A DNA stretch of 5,395 nt from JANYCG01 sp031397915. GTDB lineage: Bacteria > Pseudomonadota > Gammaproteobacteria > Burkholderiales > Burkholderiaceae_C. The stretch's first letter is position 1; each line of letters begins with the position of its first letter. Below the pieces are notes generated by a model, which worked only from the letters and a program-made list of their open reading frames with translations, did not search any database and was not told the origin of the DNA. The stretch covers positions 1-5,395 of the forward strand of contig JANNMM010000245.1 in assembly GCA_031397915.1 (NCBI GenBank), read 5' to 3'. This document shows positions 1 to 5,176 of the stretch, in pieces. A program made the position numbers and the translations under genes.

Positions 1-104
1 CAACAGACGGCCAAAGCAATGGTGAACGTGGCATCCTCAGCCTAAACCGCCAATGGCCGAAAAACTTGCGGAATAGAGCCGAGGTTTTGGATTAAATCAT
101 TCAT
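1..104 (-). other. Possible start of a leftward gene, or a short leader ORF, at the left edge
   Basis: Reading leftward, an ATG at 104-102 opens a 20-codon frame (MNDLIQNLGSIPQVFRPLAV) that ends at a TAG at 44-42. The same frame then stays open to the window edge for about 13 codons. A weak ribosome site (GAGTG, 115-111) sits 6 bases before the ATG, and a promoter-like pair lies further upstream. Alternatives are a short leader peptide ahead of a gene starting at the ATG at 34-32, a gene interrupted by a nonsense mutation, or chance. I recognise no family in these residues. The true gene, if any, lies mostly outside the window. Confidence 0.2.
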
Positions 105-134
105 TTTTTTCACTCAGTTCAACATGGCAATTGC

Positions 135-163
135 ACTATAGCGGCAGACCAAAAAGCAGTCAC
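135..163 (-). promoter_or_regulatory. Candidate sigma-70 promoter pointing left
   Basis: On the minus strand, GTGACT (163-158, four of six matches to TTGACA) lies 17 bases before TATAGT (140-135, five of six matches to TATAAT). Transcription would start near 128, about 25 bases before the possible ATG at 104. The element CAATTGCA (128-135), overlapping the end of the -10 box, also occurs in the divergent promoter of the LysR gene at 1468-1475. It is supported only by motif match and position. Confidence 0.3.
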
Positions 164-236
164 GTAGCGCGGTGATTGGGCTGTGCGACCGGGCTTTGGG
201 GTGGAAGGCGCGCGCAAGCGATCCGTCAGTCACCCC

Positions 237-270
237 AAAAAATGGCCAAGCGCCAGCTTGACCCATTTTT
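237..270. terminator. Hairpin with A and T tracts, possible bidirectional terminator
   Basis: An outer stem AAAAATGG (238-245) pairs perfectly with CCATTTTT (263-270). Inside it, after a 1 by 2 internal loop, CAAGC (247-251) pairs with GCTTG (256-260) around the tetraloop GCCA. The outer stem supplies a run of T at the 3' side on either strand, so the structure could end transcription in both directions. It lies 230 bases beyond the stop of the LysR gene and does not touch a recognised gene. It could equally be a dispersed intergenic repeat of the genome; the sequence alone cannot separate these. Confidence 0.4.
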
Positions 271-406
271 CAACACCGCGCGTGATTCCATCCCAAAACC
301 GCATGCGCATGGCCCGGTCGCCGGGCGGATTGACGAGCGCAGCCGCTACTCAACCTGCGCCATGACTCCAAGCCCAATAATTAACATGGGTATTAACAAT
401 TTCATC

Positions 407-471
407 AAAAACGCCGATTTTGCAAAAGTTTGTGATCTTTTGGGTTACGAAGTCTCGGCAAATGGCGTTTT
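407..471 (-). terminator. Long imperfect stem downstream of the LysR gene, possible terminator
   Basis: AAAACGCC (408-415) pairs perfectly with GGCGTTTT (464-471). Pairing continues inward with two bulges: ATTTTGC (417-423) against GCAAAT (458-463). A second small hairpin, CAAAAG (423-428) with CTTTTG (437-442), overlaps the base of the loop. Read in the LysR direction, the final arm is GGCG followed by five T, which resembles the end of an intrinsic terminator, and it starts about 30 bases after the LysR stop. The 34-base loop is large for a terminator, so a structured RNA or a mobile repeat remnant is also possible. Confidence 0.3.
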
Positions 472-474
472 ATA

Positions 475-491
475 GCTATTAATAATATAGC
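475..491. repeat. Small AT-rich inverted repeat
   Basis: GCTAT (475-479) and ATAGC (487-491) form a 5-base inverted repeat around the loop TAATAAT, 8 bases from the LysR stop codon. The stem is too weak to act alone as a terminator. It may be a piece of a dispersed palindromic intergenic repeat of the kind seen in Comamonadaceae genomes, which I cannot confirm from one copy. Confidence 0.3.
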
Positions 492-499
492 AAATCGAT

Positions 500-1459
500 T
501 CACCCACCCTTGCCTTTGGTTTTCGCAACAACCAGCCCCGCCAGCGACCCGGTCCACTTCTTTTCGTAGTCCATCGCGCTGAAGTGCTCCACCACGAAGT
601 CAATGAAGGTGCGCACTTTGGCCGACAGGTGTTTGCGGCTCGGGTAGGCGAGGTTGATGGTCAGGCGCGGCAGGTCCCAGTCGTCCAGCACGGGGACCAG
701 GCGCCCGGCGACGATGTCGTCGTAGAGGATATAGGTCGGCTGGATCAGAATGCCCAAGCCGTCCAGCGCAGCGGTGCGCAGCACCTGGCCGTCGTTGGAT
801 TCGAGCAGGCCTTTGACGGTGGCGGTGGCGCTTTGGCCGTCGCGCGAAAAGCGCAGCTCATTGGGTTTGTTGGCGTAGGTGTAGACCAATACCTTGTGCT
901 GCAGCAGGTCTTGGGGCGTCTGCGGTGCGGCATGTTGCGCCAGATAGGCGGGGGCGGCGGCCAGGATGCGCCGGGTCGATGCCAGGCGGCGGATGGTGAT
1001 GTTGCTGTCTGGCTCAACCTCGCGCGTGCGGATCGCCACGTCGATGTTGTTGTCGATGATGTCGAGGTAGCGGTTGGCTGCCTCGATGTGCACCGTTACG
1101 TTCGGGTAACGCTCGGTGTAGTGTTTCAGCAGCGGCGCCACGTGGTGCAGCGAGAACGAGAGCGAGGCGCTGATGCGCAACACGCCACTGGGATTGAGGG
1201 CGGTGGCGTTCACGGCGGCTTCGGCGTCTTTCAGGTCGGCCAGCACAGCCTTGGCCTTCTGGAAAAACTCCTGCCCGGTGTCGGTGAGGTAGAGCCGGCG
1301 CGTGTTGCGCTCCACCAGGCGCGCGCCCAGGCGCGACTCCATGGCTGAAAGATACCGGCTGGCGGCGGCGTTGGAGAGGTCCAGTGCCTGGGCGGCGCGG
1401 CTCAGGCTGCCGGTTTCGGCAACCTGCACAAAGAGTTCGAGTTCGGTCCAGCGGTCCAT
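500..1459 (-). CDS. LysR-type transcriptional regulator
   Basis: This 319-residue protein has the standard LysR architecture. An N-terminal winged helix-turn-helix lies at about residues 4-63 (ELFVQVAETGSLSRAAQAL, then the recognition helix near SNAAASRYLSAME and the wing VERNTRRLYLTDTG). A linker helix at about 64-90 is followed by a periplasmic-binding-protein-like effector domain at about 92-295 that begins GVLRISASLSF. The typical 'NIDVAIR' and 'LGILIQP' segments are at about 138-144 and 235-241. The C-terminus carries a basic tail (about 297-319, ending KTKGKGG) beyond the usual end. The ATG at 1459 is right because it places the helix-turn-helix at the extreme N-terminus; no strong ribosome site precedes it. 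It is transcribed away from the catabolic-type genes across an 87-base gap, the classic arrangement for a regulator that controls its divergent neighbours in response to a pathway metabolite. The inducer is unknown. Family assignment is very secure; the target operon is inferred from position. Confidence 0.95.
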   Translation of the reverse strand: MDRWTELELFVQVAETGSLSRAAQALDLSNAAASRYLSAMESRLGARLVERNTRRLYLTDTGQEFFQKAKAVLADLKDAEAAVNATALNPSGVLRISASLSFSLHHVAPLLKHYTERYPNVTVHIEAANRYLDIIDNNIDVAIRTREVEPDSNITIRRLASTRRILAAAPAYLAQHAAPQTPQDLLQHKVLVYTYANKPNELRFSRDGQSATATVKGLLESNDGQVLRTAALDGLGILIQPTYILYDDIVAGRLVPVLDDWDLPRLTINLAYPSRKHLSAKVRTFIDFVVEHFSAMDYEKKWTGSLAGLVVAKTKGKGG

Positions 1460-1546
1460 GGAAAAGTCAATTGCAATGAGGGTGTGGCCGGGAATTGTCG
1501 GCGCAATCTATAGTTCGCCAAAGAGACCAAACCCGTAGGAGCTCCC
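1460..1546. promoter_or_regulatory. Divergent promoter and candidate LysR operator
   Basis: The 87 bases between the two divergent starts contain the perfect palindrome ATTGCAAT (1470-1477) and a second dyad, ATTG-N6-CAAT (1494-1507), with centres 27 bases apart. A -10-like TATAGT (1509-1514) points right with no acceptable -35 at 17 bases, as expected for an activator-dependent promoter. If transcription starts near 1521, the dyads centre near -47 and -20, roughly where LysR recognition and activation sites can lie. Direct reading gives the dyads; the regulatory role is inferred. A ribosome site AGGAG (1537-1541) follows. Confidence 0.5.
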
Positions 1547-2167
1547 GTGAACAACACCTTGACGCAGCAACACCAAATCCGCCAGCTGGTCGAGAGCTGG
1601 GCGCTTTGGCGTGACGCCGGCGACTGGGAGCGCTTCAAAACCGTCTGGCACGACGACGGCGTGATGATGGCGACCTGGTTCCAGGGCCCGTTTGAAGACT
1701 TTCTGCGCGTCACCATCGAGGGCTGGAACAAGGGCGTGAGCATCCTGCATTTTCTGGGCGGCTCGTCCATCGACGTGGTGGGCACACGCGCCATCGCACA
1801 AACAAAGATGACGATCTCGCAGCGTGGCCTGGTCGACGGCGTGATGTGTGACGTGGTTTGCACCGGGCGCTTTTATGATTTTTTCGAGCACCGCGCAGAC
1901 CGCCAGGGTGTGGTGCGCTGGGGTCTGGTGCACCGCCAGCCGATTTACGAAAAAGACCGGGTGGACCCGATTGACCCCGCCGCCGTGCTCGAGCTGGACC
2001 AGGCCACGCTGGCGAAGTACCCGGAAGGCTACCGCCACCTGGCCTACATCCAGACGCGCATCGGCTACACCGTCAAGCTGGACATGCCGGGCCTCACGGG
2101 CCCGCTGGTGGCAGACCTCTACCGGCGCGGCACCAACTGGCTGGCAGGCCAGCCCATCGAACGTTAG
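1547..2167 (+). CDS. SnoaL/NTF2-like protein with a long C-terminal extension
   Basis: This 206-residue protein starts with GTG, chosen because AGGAG (1537-1541) lies 5 bases before it and the family pattern begins at once. Residues about 7-135 fit the SnoaL-like (NTF2-superfamily) alpha+beta barrel: an opening helix (QIRQLVESWALWRDAGDWERF), the strand motif WHDDGVM (34-40), then a helix, a strand around ILHFLGGSSIDVVG (66-79), and the closing strands TGRFYDFFE and VRWGLVHRQPIYEKD. His35, Asp36, His68 and His129 face positions that line the pocket in this family, but a catalytic role is only inferred. About 70 further residues (136-206) follow the fold, with a PEGYRHLAYIQT segment and a LYRRGTNWL end; I do not recognise this extension. 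Family members include dehydratases, isomerases, cyclases and non-catalytic binders, so the reaction is open. It is the first gene of the rightward set, and its stop (2165-2167) overlaps the next gene's ribosome site, suggesting coupled translation. Confidence 0.85.
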   Translation: MNNTLTQQHQIRQLVESWALWRDAGDWERFKTVWHDDGVMMATWFQGPFEDFLRVTIEGWNKGVSILHFLGGSSIDVVGTRAIAQTKMTISQRGLVDGVMCDVVCTGRFYDFFEHRADRQGVVRWGLVHRQPIYEKDRVDPIDPAAVLELDQATLAKYPEGYRHLAYIQTRIGYTVKLDMPGLTGPLVADLYRRGTNWLAGQPIER

Positions 2168-2178
2168 GAGCTTGCGCC

Positions 2179-3183
2179 ATGCACATCACTTTCCCCAAAC
2201 TTGCGGCGATCCTGGTGACGTTGCTCACTAGCCTGGTGGCCCTGACGGCCCTGACGGCCGCACCCCACGTTGACGCGCAGGAGGCTTTTCCCAACCGCGC
2301 GCTCAAGGTCATCGTGCCCCAGCCGCCCGGCGGTGGTTTTGATTTTGTCGGACGGGTGTTGGCCGAGAAGTTGTCTTTGCAACTCAAACAGCCGGTGGTG
2401 GTGGAGAACCGTGCCGGCTCGGGCACCTTGGTGGGCACAGATGCTGCCGCCAAAGCGGCACCCGATGGCTACACCCTGCTCACCGGCTCGGTCTCCAACC
2501 TGGCGCTGAACCCGGGGCTTTACGCCAACCTGCCCTACGACCCGCTCAAGGATTTCGAGCCTGTGGGCCTGGCGGTGAGTTACAGCTACACCCTGATTGG
2601 GCGTAAAGATTTGCCGTTTTCGAGTTTGCAGGAACTGCTCGCCTTCGCCAAAGCCAATCCCGGCAAACTCACCTACGCTTCGGGCGGCAATGGCTCGGGG
2701 CAGCACGTGTTGGCGGCTGCCCTGTGGCACCTGGCGGGCGCCCAGCTCACCCACGTGCCCTATCGGGGCGCACAGGCGGCGTATACCGACCTCATTGGCG
2801 GGCGGATTGACCTGTTTTTTGACCTCTCGTCCACCGCACGGCCGCAAGTGGACGCGGGTACTGTCAAGGCGTTGGCCGTGTCGGGCGCCGCGCGCAACCC
2901 GATGCACCCGCAGGTGCCCACTGTGCGCGAGACCGGCGCTGCGCCGCTGGAACTCGAATCGTGGTTTGGCTATTTTGTGCCAGCGCGCACACCCAGGGCC
3001 GAGCAGGCCCGGCTGCAGCAGGCCCTGGCTGCCGTCATGGCCGCACCTGACGTGATCGAGCGTTTTGAGAAGGCTGGCGGCAAACCCATGGCGCTGGTGG
3101 GCGACGACGCCAAAGCGCTGGTGCGCCGCGACGTGGAGCGCTGGACCAAACTCATCCGCGACATCGGCATCAAGGCCGACTGA
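2179..3183 (+). CDS. Bug-family (TctC-type) periplasmic solute-binding protein
   Basis: The 334-residue product is a tripartite-tricarboxylate-transporter-type receptor. A signal peptide covers about residues 1-33 (Lys7, hydrophobic core 9-27, likely cut after VDA33); with no cysteine there, it is a soluble periplasmic protein rather than a lipoprotein. The mature part follows the family order: FPNRALKVIVPQPPGGGFD (37-55), with Asp55 in the ligand-loop position; VVVENRAGSGTLVGTD (73-88); APDGYTLL (94-101); the LTYASGGNGSGQH loop (165-176); HVPYRGAQAAYTDLIGGRID (192-211); and a closing KAGGKPM...RW segment. Length is normal. Bug proteins bind small carboxylates and some aromatic acids with a two-lobed clamp. 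No TctA or TctB membrane genes are in the window, so it may serve a distant permease or act as an extracytoplasmic sensor. AGGAG (2166-2170) sits 8 bases before the ATG. The signal segment contains a 9-base tandem duplication (ALT-ALT, 2239-2256). The ligand is not predictable. Confidence 0.93.
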   Translation: MHITFPKLAAILVTLLTSLVALTALTAAPHVDAQEAFPNRALKVIVPQPPGGGFDFVGRVLAEKLSLQLKQPVVVENRAGSGTLVGTDAAAKAAPDGYTLLTGSVSNLALNPGLYANLPYDPLKDFEPVGLAVSYSYTLIGRKDLPFSSLQELLAFAKANPGKLTYASGGNGSGQHVLAAALWHLAGAQLTHVPYRGAQAAYTDLIGGRIDLFFDLSSTARPQVDAGTVKALAVSGAARNPMHPQVPTVRETGAAPLELESWFGYFVPARTPRAEQARLQQALAAVMAAPDVIERFEKAGGKPMALVGDDAKALVRRDVERWTKLIRDIGIKAD

Positions 3184-3196
3184 ATCGGGCGCCAGC

Positions 3197-3490
3197 ATGG
3201 TCAAACACATCGTCATGTGGAATGTCAAGGGGGACACCCCGCAACAAAAAGATGCTGGCATTGAGCGCCTGCGAAGCGCCTTCGAGGGCATTCGTGGGAA
3301 GATACCGGGCTTGACGCACTTGGAAGTGGGTGTGGACCGAAGTGGTGTGGACTACGCCTGTGATGTCGTCTTGTATTCGGAGTTTGAATCGCAGCAGGCG
3401 CTGGACAATTACGCCACCCACCCGGAACACCTGCGCGTGCGCGACGAGTTGCACGGGCTGCGCATCGCACGCCACCAGGTTGATTATTGA
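3197..3490 (+). CDS. Dabb-family (stress-responsive A/B barrel) protein
   Basis: A 97-residue protein with a single dimeric alpha+beta-barrel (Dabb) domain filling its whole length. Diagnostic pieces are the first strand VKHIVMWNVK (2-11), the IPGLTHLEVGVD turn (36-47), the strand YACDVVLYSEF (53-63), the helix QQALDNYATHPEHLRVRDEL (66-85) with the typical Y-x-x-H-P-x-H (Tyr72, His75, His78), and a short last strand. Members form homodimers with a central pocket; olivetolic acid cyclase is the best-known enzyme, but most bacterial members have no assigned reaction. The ATG at 3197 is chosen because strand one must start there; an in-frame reading extends upstream but is alternative-frame sequence of the preceding gene. 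There is no clear ribosome site, so translation probably depends on ribosomes arriving from the gene 13 bases upstream. A small accessory enzyme acting on a reactive pathway intermediate is a reasonable inference, no more. Confidence 0.88.
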   Translation: MVKHIVMWNVKGDTPQQKDAGIERLRSAFEGIRGKIPGLTHLEVGVDRSGVDYACDVVLYSEFESQQALDNYATHPEHLRVRDELHGLRIARHQVDY

Positions 3491-3512
3491 TTTTCTATTT
3501 TGAAAGAGTGAG

Positions 3513-4100
3513 ATGAGCAAAATTGATCAAGCCGCGCTGGACCAGCTGTTCCTCAAGGCCCGCACTGTCGTCGGATTCCTCGACAAACCGGTTTCGCTGG
3601 ATCAGGTGAAGGAGGTGTACGACATCGCCAAAATGGGCGCGACCTCCATGAACACCCAGCCTACCCGTTATGTTATTTTGGTGTCGCCTGAAGCGCGGGC
3701 GCGCCTGTTGCCCGCCATGAGCCCGGGCAATCTGGAAAAAACCCGCACCGCGCCGGTGAGCATCATCGTTGCCAACGACACGCAGTTTTATACCCACATG
3801 GACAAAACCTGGCACAAGCCCGAAGGTCAGGCCATGTTTGCCGGAAATGCCGCCCTGTCTGCCGCCACCGCCACGCGCAACGGCACTTTGGGCAGCGCTT
3901 ATTTCATGATTGCGGCGCGCGCCTGCGGGCTCGATTGCGGGCCGATGAGCGGCGTGGACCTGGCCAAGGTGAATGCCGAATTCTTCAAGGACGGCCGCTT
4001 CCAGGCCAATTTCATCCTGAACCTGGGGTATGGCGACGACAGCAAACTCTTCAACCGCAACCCGCGCCTCTCGTTCGAGCAGGCCTGCGAAGTCCTGTAG
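3513..4100 (+). CDS. HadB/RutE-family nitroreductase-fold flavoprotein
   Basis: This 195-residue protein matches RutE of E. coli (about 196 residues) along its full length as I recall that sequence. Shared landmarks are the N-terminal LFLKART (12-18), the FMN-site motif GATSMNTQP (42-50), the LLPAMSPGNLEKTRTAPV block (65-82), the DTQFYTHM region (89-96), GLDCGPMSG (139-147), and the C-terminal NLGYGDDSKLFNRNPRLSFEQACEVL. These enzymes are FMN-dependent NAD(P)H reductases and homodimers. RutE reduces 3-hydroxypropionate-pathway malonic semialdehyde in pyrimidine breakdown, while HadB and TcpB sit in chlorophenol clusters, where TcpB is thought to reduce quinones. No other rut genes are present here, and an intradiol dioxygenase follows two genes later, so a quinone or enal reductase role in aromatic breakdown fits better (inference). 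The ribosome site is a weak A/G-rich run at 3502-3512. The stop overlaps the next gene's AGGAGG. Confidence 0.9.
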   Translation: MSKIDQAALDQLFLKARTVVGFLDKPVSLDQVKEVYDIAKMGATSMNTQPTRYVILVSPEARARLLPAMSPGNLEKTRTAPVSIIVANDTQFYTHMDKTWHKPEGQAMFAGNAALSAATATRNGTLGSAYFMIAARACGLDCGPMSGVDLAKVNAEFFKDGRFQANFILNLGYGDDSKLFNRNPRLSFEQACEVL

Positions 4101-4111
4101 GAGGCTTGGCG

Positions 4112-5134
4112 ATGTTGTTCCCAACGACTCTCGTGGGCAGCTACCCGCAGCCGGAATGGCTGATCGACCGCCAGAAACTCGCCGGGCGGTTCCCGCCGCG
4201 TACGCGCGCCAAGGAGTTGTGGCGCATTCCGGCCGAGTACCTGGAGGAGGCGCAAAACGACGCCACCCTGATGGCCATCCGCGCGCAGGAAGAGGCCGGG
4301 CTGGACATCATCACCGACGGCGAAATCCGCCGCGAGAGTTATTCCAACCGCTTCGCCACGGCGCTCTCCGGCGTGGACATTGATAACCCCGGCACGGCGC
4401 TGGACCGCAGTGGCCACCCCAACCCGGTGCCGCGTGTGGTGGGGCCCATCAAACGCCTGCGCCCGGTGGAGGTGGACGATCTCAAGTTTCTGAAAGCGCA
4501 CACCGACCGCAAGGTGAAGATCACCGTGCCAGGGCCGTTCACCATGAGCGAGCAGGCGCAAAACGATTTTTACGCCACAGGCGAAGAAGCCGCCATGGCG
4601 TATGCGGTGGCGGTGCGGGAAGAAATTGCCGACCTGTTTGCTGCTGGCGCCGACGTGGTGCAGATCGACGAGCCCTATATGCAGGCGCGTCCGGAAAAAG
4701 CCCGCCAGTTCGGCCTGAAGGCGCTCAACGCGGCGCTGGAGGGCATCACCGGCGAGACTGCAGTGCACATCTGTTTTGGCTACGCCGCGGTGATCCACGC
4801 GCGGCCATCGGGGTATTCGTTCCTGCCGGAGATGTATGGCTGCAGTTGCAAGCAGGTCTCTCTGGAAACCGCGCAGTCAGGGCTCGATTGTTCGGTGCTG
4901 GCCAAGCTCGACAACAAGCGATTGATGGTTGGCTGTATCAACCTCGAAGACATGGCCGTCGAGTCCCCGCAAACCGTGGTTGCCCGAATCAAGAAAGCGC
5001 TGGTGTATGCGAAGCCTGAAAACATCATCCTCGCGCCTGATTGCGGCATGAAATACCTGCCCCGAAACGTGGCCGACGGCAAGATGCGCGCGATGGTCGA
5101 AGCCGCCAAAATCCTGCGCGCCGAATACGCGTGA
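4112..5134 (+). CDS. Single-domain MetE-like (cobalamin-independent methionine synthase family) zinc enzyme
   Basis: At 340 residues this is only the catalytic barrel of the MetE family, lacking the N-terminal half of the roughly 750-residue E. coli enzyme. The start LVGSYPQP (7-14) matches the beginning of that barrel. All four zinc-ligand positions are present: His219 and Cys221 (HIC), Glu252 (SLE) and Cys311 (APDCGMKYL), with spacings close to MetE. The DEP motif (186-188) of the homocysteine/folate region is also present. The family uses zinc to activate a thiol for alkyl transfer; members include core methionine synthases and epoxyalkane:coenzyme M transferases. The ATG at 4112 is fixed by AGGAGG (4099-4104), 7 bases upstream and overlapping the previous stop; a longer in-frame reading from 3935 would overlap the reductase gene and is rejected. 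In this setting it is more likely a pathway methyl- or thiol-transferase than the housekeeping methionine synthase, but this is inference. Confidence 0.9.
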   Translation: MLFPTTLVGSYPQPEWLIDRQKLAGRFPPRTRAKELWRIPAEYLEEAQNDATLMAIRAQEEAGLDIITDGEIRRESYSNRFATALSGVDIDNPGTALDRSGHPNPVPRVVGPIKRLRPVEVDDLKFLKAHTDRKVKITVPGPFTMSEQAQNDFYATGEEAAMAYAVAVREEIADLFAAGADVVQIDEPYMQARPEKARQFGLKALNAALEGITGETAVHICFGYAAVIHARPSGYSFLPEMYGCSCKQVSLETAQSGLDCSVLAKLDNKRLMVGCINLEDMAVESPQTVVARIKKALVYAKPENIILAPDCGMKYLPRNVADGKMRAMVEAAKILRAEYA

Positions 5135-5135
5135 A

Positions 5136-5145
5136 TTGACGTCAA
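5136..5145. promoter_or_regulatory. 10-base palindrome before the dioxygenase gene
   Basis: TTGACGTCAA is a perfect palindrome starting 2 bases after the stop of the MetE-like gene, in the longest gap (42 bases) of the rightward set. It could be a protein-binding site or a chance occurrence. TTGACG also resembles a -35 box, but no matching -10 is found at 16-18 bases. Confidence 0.2.
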
Positions 5146-5176
5146 CGTGATTGATTGAACCTGTTGGAGAACCAGA

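Larger units (their letters stand above)
271..499. other. Intergenic stretch without a convincing gene
   Basis: The first 90 bases are GC-rich and the rest AT-rich. An open frame of about 99 codons crosses the area (176-475, TTG start). Its translation resembles no family I know, it lacks a good ribosome site, and it runs through both hairpins, so I do not call it a gene. A 12-base step separates two copies of ATTAAC (380-385 and 392-397), a possible weak protein-binding site. The structured segment at 407-491 is listed separately. Confidence 0.5.

Noticed and set aside
176..475. 99-codon plus-strand open frame in the left intergenic region
   Set aside because: TTG start, no ribosome site, composition changes sharply along it, and it crosses two inverted repeats; no family recognised.
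584..1348. 254-codon open frame on the plus strand opposite the LysR gene
   Set aside because: Its translation is low-complexity and Gly/Val/Gln-rich with no family resemblance; it is a shadow of the high-GC LysR coding strand.
2239..2256. 9-base tandem duplication GCCCTGACG in the Bug signal peptide
   Set aside because: It simply encodes ALT-ALT in a hydrophobic core, where small in-frame repeats are tolerated; no sign of a wider function.
2164..3291. 375-codon open frame on the minus strand opposite the Bug gene
   Set aside because: It is antisense to a protein with clear Bug motifs and a signal peptide, and its translation is Arg/Gly/His-rich without recognisable domains.
3935..4111. 59-codon N-terminal extension of the MetE-like frame
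   Set aside because: It overlaps the reductase gene in another frame, and the strong AGGAGG plus the family's normal start place the N-terminus at 4112.
3899..4798. 299-codon open frame on the minus strand opposite the reductase and MetE-like genes
   Set aside because: It spans two well-supported genes on the other strand and shows no domain pattern; typical GC-driven shadow frame.
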